Positions 50,596-59,781 of a DNA stretch of 64,000 nucleotides are shown piece after piece. Source of the stretch: Actinacidiphila paucisporea (GTDB taxonomy: Bacteria; Actinomycetota; Actinomycetes; Streptomycetales; Streptomycetaceae); contig NZ_FRBI01000002.1 of assembly GCF_900142575.1 (NCBI RefSeq), positions 558,001-622,000 of the forward strand. The letters are read 5' to 3'. The position numbers and the translations under genes were made by a program. The notes below the pieces were generated by a model. That model searched no databases. It was not told the DNA's origin and saw nothing but the letters and a program-made list of their open reading frames with translations. Positions within the stretch are counted from its first letter, which is position 1; the number at the start of each line of letters is the position of its first letter.

Positions 50596-51201
50596 ATGCG
50601 CATCCTCTCCCCAGACCCAGCACTCCCGGCCGCCTGCCCGGCGTCCTCGCCGAAGTGGGCCGGCCGCGGCCAGTCGCGCCTCGCGTGGCCGGCCCGCCCC
50701 CGGGGCGGCGGTGGACCGCACCCCGCCGGGAGCGGCGCCGGCGACTCGGCGGCGGACCCGGGGACGGGCGGGTCGGGGACCGGCGCGGAAACCGGCACCC
50801 GGGTCGACGCCGGCATCGGCTGCCTGCCGCTGCCGCACCGGCCCGAGGCCGGCGGCGACGCCCGCAGGTCCGCGCGGGCCGTGCTCGCCGGGTGGCAGGT
50901 GCCCGAGGAGACCGCGGACGACGTGGTCCTGGTGATATCGGAGCTGGTCACCAACGCGCTGAACCACGCGCTGCCCGCGGTGTGCCTGCACGTGGAGCGG
51001 CTGTCCTGCGGCACCGTACGGGTCGAGGTCGCCGACGGCGGCCCATGCGGCTCGCCGCTGCAGCGCGACCCCGGCGACGGGGGGCGCGGCCTGGCGCTGG
51101 TCCAGGCACTTGCGCAGGCCCACGGCCGCCACGTCGGCCCCGGCGGGACGCTGGCCTGGGCCGAGTTGGCCGCCCCCGCCCCCGCCCCCGCCCCCGGCTG
51201 A
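50596..51201 (+). CDS. Anti-sigma-type ATP-binding protein (RsbW-like HATPase)
   Basis: A roughly 201-residue protein with a disordered Gly/Pro/Ala-rich N-terminus and a GHKL ATPase domain (from about residue 85): N box DDVVLVISELVTNALNHA, G1 box EVADGGPCG, G2 box GGRGLALVQALAQ. The end is a run of Ala-Pro dipeptides. The start is uncertain: ATG 50596 has a weak AGG, while GTG 50443 would add 51 low-complexity residues. It may modulate a sigma factor and lies just upstream of the conservon. Confidence 0.75.
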   Translation: MRILSPDPALPAACPASSPKWAGRGQSRLAWPARPRGGGGPHPAGSGAGDSAADPGTGGSGTGAETGTRVDAGIGCLPLPHRPEAGGDARRSARAVLAGWQVPEETADDVVLVISELVTNALNHALPAVCLHVERLSCGTVRVEVADGGPCGSPLQRDPGDGGRGLALVQALAQAHGRHVGPGGTLAWAELAAPAPAPAPG

Positions 51202-51376
51202 GCGCACGGCGACAGGCGTACGCGCTCCCGTACCACCCGTCCCGCGTGCGTACGGAGTTGACCTCCCGACGTTCGGAAGTACACGAATCTGCAACAAATT
51301 TTGTCGCCGAACCTTGTGGCGGGATTTCGCCACGGCATAATCACGCTTCAAGACAGTTCTGGGGTGGGGTCGCGTC

Positions 51377-52750
51377 GTGCTCTTCGCATTCATCGGTGTT
51401 CTCTTGGCCGCCGTCGTCGGTGGCATCTGGTCGGGCCTCAGACATGTGCGGGATGCCCAGTTGGTACGGATGGCGCGCACCACGGTCCAGACCGCGGAGG
51501 TCAGGGCCAAGAACGCCGACGAGCAACTGCGGATCGCCATCGAGGAGTTGCGCTTCCTCGCCGCGGACCGCATCCCGGCCGCCGTCCTCGCGCTGACCCA
51601 TGAGCACGCCCCGGTCCCCGGCCTGCTGCACCCTCAGGAGGCCAACGCCACCCTGGCCAAGGCGATGCGGGACGTGCTGTCGGCGACCAGCGCGGCCGCG
51701 GCCGGCGAGCGCGACCGGGTCGACGCGGCGGCCAGGGCCGCGATGCGCGGCGCCACCGCCAAGGTGCAGTCGCTGCTCTACCAGACGCAGAGCGTCCTGC
51801 AGGACCTCCAGCACGAGCTGGACGACCCGCGGCTGCTCGAACTGGACTTCCGCAACGAGCTCGCGCTGCGGCGTATTCAGGCCACCGCAGTGCTCTGCGA
51901 GGCCTGGCCGGGCCTGGCCCGCAGCGACTCGCCGCTCGCCGAGGTCGTGATCGGCGCCCAGTCCCGGGTAGCCGGCTACGCCCGCATCAAGATGTCCAAC
52001 CACCTGCGCGAGCAGCGCCTCGCGGTGGTCGCGCGGGCCGCCGAGCCGCTGGCCATCGCGGTCGCCGAGCTGCTGGCCAACGCGACGTCGTATTCGCACC
52101 CCGACACCGCGGTGCCGGTGACGATCCAGCAGAGCGGCGGGCGCGGCGCACTCATCGTGGTGGACGACGGCGGCATCGGCATGGACGAGGAGACGCTGGC
52201 CCGCGCCCGGCGGCTGCTCGCCGGCCCCGAGGTGCTGCTGCTGACCGAGCTGGGCAACCCGCCGCAGGCCGGCTTCGCCGTGGTGGGCCGGCTGGTACGG
52301 CAGTACGGCTTCTCCTGCCACGTCGAGTCCTCGCCCTACGGCGGGGTCCGCGCGATGCTGCGGGTGCCGGCCGAGCTGCTGACCGTCCTGGACGAGGAGC
52401 ACACGCTGTCCGTGCTGGTACCCGCCCCGGCCGAGACGGCGGCCCCGGCCAGGCCCGCCGAGGACCCGGCGGACGACGGGCCGGTGGTCGAGGCCACCCC
52501 GCTGCCCTCGCGCCGCCGCCGCAGCCCGAGAACCGCCGCCGCACGCCCCGTCGCACCGGTCCCGCCGGCCGCCGAGGCACCCGTGGCGCGCACACCAGAG
52601 CAGGCGGGCGCGCTGTGGGGCGCCCTCCAGGACGGCACCCGCAGCGGCAGGTCCGCGGCAGGCAGCGGTACGGCCGTCGGTACCACCAGCGGCAGGACCG
52701 CGGCCGGGGGATCCGCCGCAGGCGACGAGCAAGGAGACGACCGTTCATGA
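51377..52750 (+). CDS. cvnA: Conservon sensor-kinase-like protein CvnA
   Basis: A 457-residue protein heading a cvn operon. One N-terminal membrane helix (FAFIGVLLAAVVGGIWSGL) is followed by a coiled region, a HATPase domain (N box AIAVAELLANATSYS; G1 VVDDGGIGMDEE; G2-like GFAVVGRLVRQYG) and a disordered Ala/Pro/Arg-rich tail. CvnA proteins form a membrane complex with CvnB, CvnC and the GTPase CvnD that regulates development or secondary metabolism in streptomycetes. The stop overlaps the cvnB start (ATGA). Confidence 0.93.
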   Translation: MLFAFIGVLLAAVVGGIWSGLRHVRDAQLVRMARTTVQTAEVRAKNADEQLRIAIEELRFLAADRIPAAVLALTHEHAPVPGLLHPQEANATLAKAMRDVLSATSAAAAGERDRVDAAARAAMRGATAKVQSLLYQTQSVLQDLQHELDDPRLLELDFRNELALRRIQATAVLCEAWPGLARSDSPLAEVVIGAQSRVAGYARIKMSNHLREQRLAVVARAAEPLAIAVAELLANATSYSHPDTAVPVTIQQSGGRGALIVVDDGGIGMDEETLARARRLLAGPEVLLLTELGNPPQAGFAVVGRLVRQYGFSCHVESSPYGGVRAMLRVPAELLTVLDEEHTLSVLVPAPAETAAPARPAEDPADDGPVVEATPLPSRRRRSPRTAAARPVAPVPPAAEAPVARTPEQAGALWGALQDGTRSGRSAAGSGTAVGTTSGRTAAGGSAAGDEQGDDRS

Positions 52751-53172
52751 CCACCCGCCGACCCATGGCAGAGGATCTGGCCTGGGTGCTGGAACCGCTG
52801 CTCGAACTGCCGGGCGTCCAGCACGCGTTGATCGCCACCGGCGACGGCCTGCTGGAAGGCTCCTCGCCCGGCCTCGACCGGGCCGCCGCGGAACGGGTGG
52901 CCGCGATGACCGCCACTCTGCACGCCTCGGCCCGCGCCTTCACCACCGCCTTCACCGAGGTCGAGTCGCCGCGGCTGGCGCAGACCGTGGTGGAGTCCGA
53001 GCAGGGCTTCGCCATCGTCGTCCCCGCCGGGCAGAACACCTCGCTGGCGGTCTTCGCGGCCCCCGACACCCAACTGGGCAACATCGCCTACCAGATGCAG
53101 GTGCAGGTCGCCGCACTCGCCCGAGCGATGAGCGCACCCGCCCGCGAGCCGGACGCAGCCGACCGGCCATGA
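52747..53172 (+). CDS. cvnB: Conservon roadblock/LC7 protein CvnB
   Basis: A 141-residue roadblock/LC7-fold protein (EDLAWVLEPLLELPGVQHALIATGDGLLEG, GFAIVVPAGQNTSLAVFAAPD). In conservons such proteins are proposed to regulate the CvnD GTPase, like MglB on MglA. The ATGA overlap with cvnA and a second ATGA overlap with cvnC show tight translational coupling. Length and order are standard for the family. Confidence 0.95.
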   Translation: MTTRRPMAEDLAWVLEPLLELPGVQHALIATGDGLLEGSSPGLDRAAAERVAAMTATLHASARAFTTAFTEVESPRLAQTVVESEQGFAIVVPAGQNTSLAVFAAPDTQLGNIAYQMQVQVAALARAMSAPAREPDAADRP

Positions 53173-53582
53173 CACCCGGCAGGCCCGGCACTTCAGGAGC
53201 GGCCACCACGCCGGAACCCGGGACACCAGGCGGCCGGGGGCGCCGCCTGGTCCCGGCGTACCTGGCCACCGGCGGCCGCGAACGCCCGCGGGGCACCGCC
53301 GACTTCGACCGGCTGACGGTGCTGGTGTCCACCGACCAGCAGCCGCCGGAGATGGACTTCGGGCCCGAACACCGCAGGCTGTGGACGCTGCTGCGCCCCG
53401 GCGCGCTGACCGTGGTGGAGTGCGCGGCCCACCTCGGGCTGCCCGTCAGCGCCACCGTCTTCCTGGCCGCCGACCTGGTCGGCGGCGGTCATCTGCTCGC
53501 GCGGTCCCCGGTCCCCAAGGCCGAGGCGATCGACCGAACGCTCATCGAGAGGCTGCTCGTTGGACTCCGTGCCCTCCCCTGA
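53169..53582 (+). CDS. cvnC: Conservon DUF742 protein CvnC
   Basis: A 137-residue DUF742 protein with the hallmark RLVPAYLATGGR near the N-terminus and a winged-helix-like C-terminal half (ALTVVECAAHLGLPVSATVFLAADL). Its biochemical role is unknown but it is an invariant part of conservons. It overlaps cvnB by ATGA and overlaps the start of cvnD by up to 23 bases. Confidence 0.95.
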   Translation: MTPGRPGTSGAATTPEPGTPGGRGRRLVPAYLATGGRERPRGTADFDRLTVLVSTDQQPPEMDFGPEHRRLWTLLRPGALTVVECAAHLGLPVSATVFLAADLVGGGHLLARSPVPKAEAIDRTLIERLLVGLRALP

Positions 53583-54246
53583 ACCCGCGACCGCGCCGGT
53601 CGCAGAACCGCGGCCCGAGCCGGACGCCGCAGCGGCGCCCGCGACGGGCCCCCAGGCGGGTCCCGGGACGGTCCGGTATCTGCCCTCGACCGGGCAGACC
53701 CTGATGAAGCTGGTCGTCACCGGCCCCTTCGGCGTGGGCAAGACCACGCTGATCCGCACCCTCTCGGAGATCCCCACCCTGCACACCGAGGAGGTGATGA
53801 CCAGCTCCAGCGCGGGACTCGACGACCTGCGCGGCCTGCCCGAGAAGTCCACGACCACCGTCGCCGTCGACTTCGGGCGGCTCACCGTCCCCGGCGACCT
53901 GGTGCTCTACCTGTTCGGCACGCCCGGCCAGGAACGCTTCTTCCCGCTGTGGCAGGACATCGCCCGCGGCGCGCTCGGCGCCCTGGTGATGGCCGACACC
54001 CGGCGGCTGGCCGACTCCTTCCCGGTGATGGACATGGTCGAGGAGCAGGGCCTGCCCTACGCCGTCGCCGTCAACCGCTTCCCCGGCGCCCCCGCGCACA
54101 GCGACGAGGTGCTGCGCAAGCACCTCGACCTGGCGCCCGAGACGCCGCTGGTGCAGTGCGACGCCCGCAACCGCCGCGACAGCATCGGCACGCTCATCGC
54201 ACTCGCCGAGTACGTACTGACCCGACTGCCCCAGGACGCGCCATGA
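53560..54246 (+). CDS. cvnD: Conservon Ras-like GTPase CvnD
   Basis: A 228-residue small GTPase of the MglA-like group. A disordered 45-residue N-terminus precedes the G domain: P-loop GPFGVGKTTL, the switch region ending TTTVAVDFGRL, then FGTPGQERFF, which matches the DxxGQE motif with TP for xx, and AVNRFPG in place of NKxD. It is the switch protein of the conservon. The start is TTG 53560 (GAGAGG seven bases upstream) or GTG 53569. Its stop overlaps the P450 start (ATGA). Confidence 0.93.
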   Translation: MDSVPSPEPATAPVAEPRPEPDAAAAPATGPQAGPGTVRYLPSTGQTLMKLVVTGPFGVGKTTLIRTLSEIPTLHTEEVMTSSSAGLDDLRGLPEKSTTTVAVDFGRLTVPGDLVLYLFGTPGQERFFPLWQDIARGALGALVMADTRRLADSFPVMDMVEEQGLPYAVAVNRFPGAPAHSDEVLRKHLDLAPETPLVQCDARNRRDSIGTLIALAEYVLTRLPQDAP

Positions 54247-55457
54247 CCGCCGGTACGCTGCCCGCGCTGTACGGCGAGGACTTCGCCACCGACCCCGGGC
54301 GCCACTACGAGCGGCTGCGCCGCCAGGGGCCGCTGACCCGGGTCGAGATCGCCCCCGGCGCGGAGGCGGTGCTGGTCACCGACTACCAGGCCGCGCTCGA
54401 CGTGTTGCGCGACACCCACACCTTCTCCAAGGACCCGCGGCCCTGGCCCGACACCATTCCGGAGGACTCCCCGGTCCGCTCGGTGCTCGGCTACCGCCCC
54501 GCCGTCGCCTTCTCCGACGGCGACACCCACGCGCGCTACCGCAAGGTCATCGGCGACAGCCTCGGCCTGCTCGGCCCGCACCTGCTGCAGACGCAGGTCG
54601 CCGACGCCGCCGCCGCGCTCATCGGGCGGTTCGCCGCCGCGGGCCGCGCCGACCTCGTCACCGGTTACGCCAGGCAGCTGCCGCTGCGGGTCTTCAACAC
54701 CTGGTTCGGCGTTCCCGACGCCCAGGGCGAGGCGCTGGCCGACCGGCTCGCCACGATGTTCGCCTCGGGCGCCGACGCCCGGGCCGCGACCGCCGACCTG
54801 ACCGGGATCATCGGCGGCCTGGTCGCCGAGCGCCGCACCCGCCCGCGGCGCGACCTGACGTCGTACTTCGTCCAGCACCCGGCCGGCCTCGACGACGCCG
54901 AGACGATCATGCAGATCGCCGTCACCTTCAGCGGCGGCTACGAGTTCACCGCGAACCTCATCGCGAACACCCTGCTCCACATGCTCGCCGATCCCCGCTA
55001 CGACGGCTCCGTCTACGCCGGCGCCATGACCGCCCACGAGGCCATCAACGAGGTGCTGTGGCGCAACCCGCCGCAGTCCACGTCGTCCGGCTACTACGTG
55101 CGCTACGACACGACCTTCCACGGCGTGGGCCTGCGCGCGGGCCAGCTGGTCCTGGTCTCCTACGCGGCCGCCAACGGCCAGTCCTCGCCGGGCGGCGAGA
55201 CCGACGCGTGGGGTGCCAGCGAGAGTGCGCACCTCGCGTGGAGCGCCGGCCCGCACAGCTGCCCGGCCCGGCAGCCGGCACTGCTGATCGCCATCTCGGC
55301 GGTGGAGCAGCTCACCAGCCGGCTGTGCGACATGCGACTCGCCACCCCGGCCGCCGACCTGCGCTGGCGCCCCGGCCCCTTCCAACGCTCCCTGACCACC
55401 CTCCCGGTCCACTTCACCCCCTGGGCCCCGAAGGCCCCGCCCCCACCCGACGAATAG
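54243..55457 (+). CDS. Conservon-linked cytochrome P450 lacking ExxR (CYP157-like)
   Basis: A 404-residue P450 coupled to cvnD by ATGA. The heme-binding loop WSAGPHSCPARQPALL supplies the Cys ligand. The I helix reads FSGGYEFTANL in place of the usual AGxxTT. The K helix reads NEVLWRNPP, so the second residue of the normally invariant ExxR motif is Trp. Loss of ExxR is known in the CYP157 family of streptomycete conservons (CYP157C1 has EQSLW), so this is probably a CYP157 or CYP156 relative. The substrate is unknown. Confidence 0.92.
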   Translation: MTAGTLPALYGEDFATDPGRHYERLRRQGPLTRVEIAPGAEAVLVTDYQAALDVLRDTHTFSKDPRPWPDTIPEDSPVRSVLGYRPAVAFSDGDTHARYRKVIGDSLGLLGPHLLQTQVADAAAALIGRFAAAGRADLVTGYARQLPLRVFNTWFGVPDAQGEALADRLATMFASGADARAATADLTGIIGGLVAERRTRPRRDLTSYFVQHPAGLDDAETIMQIAVTFSGGYEFTANLIANTLLHMLADPRYDGSVYAGAMTAHEAINEVLWRNPPQSTSSGYYVRYDTTFHGVGLRAGQLVLVSYAAANGQSSPGGETDAWGASESAHLAWSAGPHSCPARQPALLIAISAVEQLTSRLCDMRLATPAADLRWRPGPFQRSLTTLPVHFTPWAPKAPPPPDE

Positions 55458-55464
55458 CCCTGCG

Positions 55465-55690
55465 GGCCGCTGTGGCAGGAGGGTGCCTCCCCGGGGGGCG
55501 CGGGGAACTGCGCGCTCAGCCGTTGACGGGCTGTACGTCGTCACCGTCCGGAAGGGGCTGTTGCTGCCGTTCCCGGACCACCGGCCGGTGGCCGGCTGAG
55601 CGCGCAGTTCTCCCCCAGAGCTTCGCCTGGGGGTAGCCCTCCGCGGCAGGGGGCGCCCCTGGGAGCAACCCCCAGCCGTGGGGGCACGGC
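55465..55690. repeat. Dispersed intergenic element, copy D (clearest inverted repeat)
   Basis: GAACTGCGCGCTCAGCC (55505-55521) and GGCTGAGCGCGCAGTTC (55594-55610) are exact reverse complements 72 bases apart. The interior carries CTGTACGTCGTCACCGTC (also in copy B) and GGACCACCGGCCGGTGG. A second small hairpin (CCCCCAGAGC / GCCTGGGGG) follows near 55611-55635. It lies between the P450 and pterin dehydratase genes. Confidence 0.8.
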
Positions 55691-55731
55691 GTCGCGTGGT
55701 GGCGCAGGGGGGTGGGTGGGAGCATGGGAGC

Positions 55732-56043
55732 ATGCCCTACGCAGAGCCGCTGTCCGCGGAAGAGATCAGTGCCCGCCTGGCCCGGCTGCCGGGCTGGACC
55801 GTGGACGAGGGCGGACGCACGCTCCGGCGGACGTACCACCTCGACCACCTGCCGGCGGCGATCTTCGCGCTGCACATCGCCGGCATCCAGGCCGAGCTGG
55901 ACCACCACTCCGACCTCACCCTCGGCTACGACACGCTCCGGCTGGAGATCACCACCCACGCGGCCGGCGGCCGGCTGACCGGGAAGGACTTCGGGCTCGC
56001 CGACCGCGTCGCCGCCGTCGCGCCGGGGCACGGCGCCCGGTAG
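55732..56043 (+). CDS. Pterin-4a-carbinolamine dehydratase
   Basis: A 103-residue protein that dehydrates 4a-hydroxytetrahydropterin, recycling the cofactor of aromatic hydroxylases. Family signatures are LPGWTVDEGGRTLRRTYHL and the catalytic block AELDHHSDLTLGYDTLRLEITTHAAGG (two His and Asp of the active site), with GLTxxD near the end read as GKDFGLAD. The ATG at 55732 gives the usual length. No aromatic hydroxylase gene is nearby. It is convergent with the oxidoreductase gene at 56055. Confidence 0.92.
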   Translation: MPYAEPLSAEEISARLARLPGWTVDEGGRTLRRTYHLDHLPAAIFALHIAGIQAELDHHSDLTLGYDTLRLEITTHAAGGRLTGKDFGLADRVAAVAPGHGAR

Positions 56044-56054
56044 TCCCGCAGGGG

Positions 56055-57068
56055 TCAGTCGACCCCCGGGTAGCGCACCCCGATCCGCTCGCGCACCGTG
56101 TCCAGCGTGCGCATCACCGACAGCGTGCCGGCCAGCGGCACCAGCGGGGACTGCGTCAGGCCCTGCTGGAGGCAGCGCGTCACCTCCGCGGCCTCGTAGC
56201 GCATCGTGCCGCGCGTCACGCCGTCGTCCGCGAGGTCGGCGAAGTGCACGGTGTGCGGGGTCTCGCCCTGCCGGTGCAGGGTGAAGTGGTCGGGGTTGAA
56301 GAAGCCCTCGGGGATCTCGATCCGCCCCCGGGTGCCGGTGATCGTCGCCGGCGCACCGGTGTCCGCGGTGAAGGTGCAGGTCAAGGTGGCCAGGGCGCCG
56401 TCATTCCAGCCGAGCAGGATGCCGGTGTTGTCGTCGACGCGCTCGGGCGTCAGGTGCGCCCAGGCCTGCACGGTGTCCGGCTCGCCGAGCAGCAGTTGCG
56501 CGAAGGACACCGGGTAGACGCCCAGGTCGAGCAGCGCGCCGCCGCCCTGCGCGGGATCGCGCAGCCGGTGCTCGGGCGGGAAGTCGCCGCCGAAGCCGAA
56601 GGCGGCGGAGACGGTCCTGATCTCACCGATCGCACCGTCGGCGACGACCGCGGCCAGGTGGCGTATCAGCGGGTTGCAGTACGTCCACATGGCTTCCATC
56701 AGGAACAGCCCGCGGTCCTCGGCCAGTTCGACCAGCTCCCGCGCCTCACGCGAGTTGAGCGTGAACGCCTTCTCGCAGAGCACCGCCTTGCCCGCCTCCA
56801 GGCACAGCCCGGCGGCCGCCCGGTGCGCGGAGTGCGGGGTGGCCACGTAGACGACGTCGACCGCGTCGTCCGCGGCCAGTTCGGCCCAACTGCCGTACGC
56901 CCGCGCGATCCCGTACCGCTCGGCGAAGGCCTTGGCGCCCTCCGGGCTGCGCGAGCCGACCGCCACCACCTCGGCGTCCGGCACGGTGGCCAGCGCCTCG
57001 GTGAAGGTCGCGGCGATGCCGCCGGTCGCCAGGATTCCCCAGCGGATGGTGCGCTTCACATCACTCAT
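56055..57068 (-). CDS. Gfo/Idh/MocA-family oxidoreductase
   Basis: A 337-residue NAD(P)-dependent dehydrogenase of the glucose-fructose oxidoreductase group. The Rossmann motif is IRWGILATGGIAATF. The EKP-like motif reads CEKAFT, with Ala for Pro. The C-terminal catalytic part includes GGGALLDLGVYPV. Members oxidise sugars, inositols or trans-dihydrodiols. The last two features resemble the dimeric dihydrodiol dehydrogenase branch. It is divergent from the Bcr/CflA transporter gene. Confidence 0.92.
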   Translation of the reverse strand: MSDVKRTIRWGILATGGIAATFTEALATVPDAEVVAVGSRSPEGAKAFAERYGIARAYGSWAELAADDAVDVVYVATPHSAHRAAAGLCLEAGKAVLCEKAFTLNSREARELVELAEDRGLFLMEAMWTYCNPLIRHLAAVVADGAIGEIRTVSAAFGFGGDFPPEHRLRDPAQGGGALLDLGVYPVSFAQLLLGEPDTVQAWAHLTPERVDDNTGILLGWNDGALATLTCTFTADTGAPATITGTRGRIEIPEGFFNPDHFTLHRQGETPHTVHFADLADDGVTRGTMRYEAAEVTRCLQQGLTQSPLVPLAGTLSVMRTLDTVRERIGVRYPGVD

Positions 57069-57152
57069 CGATGCCCCACAACATGGTCTTGGCCGTCCCC
57101 GATCACTGAAAGAATAGGCAACGATTCAACGACCCCGATGGAGAGTGTCACC

Positions 57153-58442
57153 GTGCAGGACGCCGGGCCGAGAACCCCCGTTCAGGCCAACGCCCCGACC
57201 GCTTCCGCCACCCTCACCCCCAGCGCCGGCCGCCAGGCCCGCGTCGGCATGCTCGTCACCCTGGTACTGGGCGGGCTCACCGCGCTGCCGCCGCTGTCCA
57301 TGGACATGTACCTGCCCGCGCTGCCGCAGGTCACCACCGCCCTGGACAGCACCACGTCCACCGTCCAGCTCACCCTCACCGCGTGCCTGGCCGGCATGGC
57401 GCTCGGCCAGCTGGTGGTCGGACCGCTCAGCGACCGCTTCGGGCGCCGCGGACCGCTGCTGATCGGCATGGTCGTCTACGTCCTGGCCACCGCCGTCTGC
57501 GCCTTCGCGCCCACCGCCCCGCTGCTGGTCGGCTTCCGCCTGCTCCAGGGCCTGGCCGGCGCCGCCGGCATCGTGATCTCCCGGGCGATCGTCCGTGACC
57601 TCTACGACGGCGTGGAGATGGCGCGCTTCTTCTCCACCCTGCTGCTCATCTCCGGGGTCGCCCCGATCGTCGCCCCGGTCATCGGCGGCCAGATCCTGCA
57701 GCTCACCGATTGGCGCGGGGTCTTCGTCGTCTGCACCGCCATCGGCATCCTGCTCACCGCCGTGGTCTGGCGCTTCCTCGGCGAGACCCTGCCGCCCGAG
57801 GAACGCCACTCCGGCGAGCTGGCCGGCACCTTCAGCGCCTTCCGCGGCCTGCTCGCCGACCGCGCCTTCACCGGTTACGTCATCGCCGGCAGCTTCGGCT
57901 TCGCGGCCCTGTTCACGTACGTGTCCGCGTCGTCCTTCGTCGTCCAGGACATCTACGGCGCCTCGGCGCAGACCTTCAGCCTGCTGTTCGGCCTGAACTC
58001 GATCGGCATCGTCGGCATCGGCCAGCTCAACGGCAAGGTGCTGGTCGGCCGGGTCCCGATGGACCGGGTGCTCGCGGTCGGCCTGGTGCTGATCACCGCC
58101 GCGTCCGCGGCGCTCGTCCTGCTCACCACCGGCGTCGTCGGCCGGGCGTCGCTCACCGAGATCGCCGCCGCGCTGTTCGTGCTGATGGCGTCGATGGGCC
58201 TGGTGCTGCCCACCACCAACACGCAGGCGCTGCTGCGCACCAAACGGAACGCCGGCGCCGCCTCCGCGCTCATCGGCACCTCGTCCTTCCTGGTCGGCGC
58301 CCTGATCGCGCCGCTCGCCGGGATCGCCGGCGACGGCACCGCGGTACCCATGGCCGTCACCCAACTGACCTGCACCGTCATCGCCTGCGCGGCCTTCGTC
58401 GGGCTGTGCGTGCCCGGCCGACGTACCGTGGAGGGACCGTAG
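57153..58442 (+). CDS. MFS multidrug efflux transporter, Bcr/CflA family
   Basis: A roughly 429-residue, 12-helix proton-coupled exporter of the Bcr/CflA subfamily (bicyclomycin and chloramphenicol type). Diagnostic features are LPPLSMDMYLPALPQV in helix 1 and motif A as GPLSDRFGRRGPLLIG; the motif C region includes RLLQGLAGAAGIVISRAIVRD. GTG 57153 has GGAGAG seven bases upstream and is preferred; ATG 57138 is in frame with no ribosome-binding site. The actual drug is unknown. A small conserved protein gene and a serine hydrolase gene follow on the same strand. Confidence 0.92.
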   Translation: MQDAGPRTPVQANAPTASATLTPSAGRQARVGMLVTLVLGGLTALPPLSMDMYLPALPQVTTALDSTTSTVQLTLTACLAGMALGQLVVGPLSDRFGRRGPLLIGMVVYVLATAVCAFAPTAPLLVGFRLLQGLAGAAGIVISRAIVRDLYDGVEMARFFSTLLLISGVAPIVAPVIGGQILQLTDWRGVFVVCTAIGILLTAVVWRFLGETLPPEERHSGELAGTFSAFRGLLADRAFTGYVIAGSFGFAALFTYVSASSFVVQDIYGASAQTFSLLFGLNSIGIVGIGQLNGKVLVGRVPMDRVLAVGLVLITAASAALVLLTTGVVGRASLTEIAAALFVLMASMGLVLPTTNTQALLRTKRNAGAASALIGTSSFLVGALIAPLAGIAGDGTAVPMAVTQLTCTVIACAAFVGLCVPGRRTVEGP

Positions 58443-58482
58443 GCCGACGAGGCGAACGGCCTGAGGCCATCAGGAGGAAGCG

Positions 58483-58677
58483 ATGTCCGATCCGGACGAA
58501 CGCACCTGGGCGTTCAAGACAGCCGACAGCTCCCTGCACACCGGTGCCGAGAGCGCCGTCGATCCGGAGGACCTGGTCATGGCCTCCGGCCGGGACTGCA
58601 CACCGGAGCTGATCGAGAAGGCCCGCAAGGATCTGGAGGAGCATGGCCGAGCCGCTGTCGAGAGGTACCTGCCCTGA
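58483..58677 (+). CDS. Small conserved protein of unknown function
   Basis: A 64-residue acidic protein (MSDPDERTWAFKTADSSLH, then DPEDLVMASGRDCTPELIEKARKDLEEHG). AGGAGG lies before ATG 58483, a strong ribosome-binding site. The C-terminal part looks like one amphipathic helix. Its 3' end overlaps the start of the serine hydrolase gene by 35 bases, so the two are coupled. No family is recognised. Confidence 0.75.
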   Translation: MSDPDERTWAFKTADSSLHTGAESAVDPEDLVMASGRDCTPELIEKARKDLEEHGRAAVERYLP

Positions 58678-59743
58678 AGCGGGCCTCGACGCCGACGAGA
58701 TCGGCCTGATCGTCCCTTCGCTGTCCGCCGCGCTGGAGCCGGCGGCCGGCCCCGCGTGGTGTGCGGGCGCCGTCGTGCTGGCCGGGCGCGGCCCCGTCGT
58801 GGCCCTGCACGAGGCGGTCGGCTGGGCGGTGCGCTACCGCTCCTACGACGAGCCCGCCGGGCGCGGGGTGGAGCTGCCGCCCGCGCGGCGGGTGCCGATG
58901 CGGCCCGACACCGTCTTCGACCTGGCCTCGCTCACCAAGCTCTTCACCGCGGTCGCCGCCGTCCAGCAGATCCGGGCCGGCACCCTCGACCCGGACCGCC
59001 CGCTGACCGCGTACGTCCCCGGCCTGGTGCCCGGCCTCACCCTGCGCCACCTGCTCACCCACACCTCCGGCCTGCGCCCCGAACTCCCGCTCTACGACCT
59101 GCCAGGACCCGCGGAACGTGCCGCCCGGCTCGCCGCCGAGCAGCCGCTCACCCCGCCGGGCACCCGGCGCTGCTACTCCGACCTGAACCTGCTGCTGACC
59201 CAGACCGTCCTGGAGCGGATCACCGGCGTACGGCTGGACCGCCTCGTCGCCGACGGCATCACCACCCCCCTGGGCATGGCCTCCACCCGCTTCGCCCCGC
59301 CGCCCTCCTGGCAGGACCGCACCGCCGCCACCGAGGACCAGCGCCGCCCCTGGGCCAAACTCGACCGCGGCATGGTGCGCGGCACCGTCCACGACGAGAA
59401 CGCCTACGCCATGGGCGGCGTCGCCGGCCACGCCGGCCTCTTCTCCACCGCCTGGGACCTGGCGCTCTTCGCCACCGCCCTCCTCGACGGCACCCTCCCG
59501 CTGGACCCCGACCTCGGCTTCGAGCGCGACCAGGCCTGGTTCATGGGCGCCCTCGCCGGCCGGGGCGCCCTGGGCCACACCGGATTCACCGGGACGAGCC
59601 TGGTCCTCGACCCCGCGTCGGGCGCCTACCTCGTCCTGCTGGCCAACACCGTCCACCCCGTCCGCCACACCCAGGGCTCCGCCCCCCGCGCCACCGCCGC
59701 CACCCACCTGGCCCGAGCCCTCCCGGCGCAGCGTCAGCCGTAG
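58643..59743 (+). CDS. Serine hydrolase (beta-lactamase / D-alanyl-D-alanine carboxypeptidase-like)
   Basis: A 366-residue class C-type serine hydrolase without signal peptide. The nucleophile motif is ASLTKLF (SxxK), the second motif is CYSDLN (YxN-like) and HTGFTGTSL is the third (HxG). An HLLTHTSGL segment typical of the EstB/AmpC family is present. It could be an esterase, peptidase or amide hydrolase rather than a true beta-lactamase. It overlaps the preceding small gene and is convergent with the propeller lipoprotein gene. Confidence 0.9.
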   Translation: MAEPLSRGTCPEAGLDADEIGLIVPSLSAALEPAAGPAWCAGAVVLAGRGPVVALHEAVGWAVRYRSYDEPAGRGVELPPARRVPMRPDTVFDLASLTKLFTAVAAVQQIRAGTLDPDRPLTAYVPGLVPGLTLRHLLTHTSGLRPELPLYDLPGPAERAARLAAEQPLTPPGTRRCYSDLNLLLTQTVLERITGVRLDRLVADGITTPLGMASTRFAPPPSWQDRTAATEDQRRPWAKLDRGMVRGTVHDENAYAMGGVAGHAGLFSTAWDLALFATALLDGTLPLDPDLGFERDQAWFMGALAGRGALGHTGFTGTSLVLDPASGAYLVLLANTVHPVRHTQGSAPRATAATHLARALPAQRQP

Positions 59744-59781
59744 CTTCGGCCTCAGCTCTGGCCTCGGCCTCGGCCGCGGCC

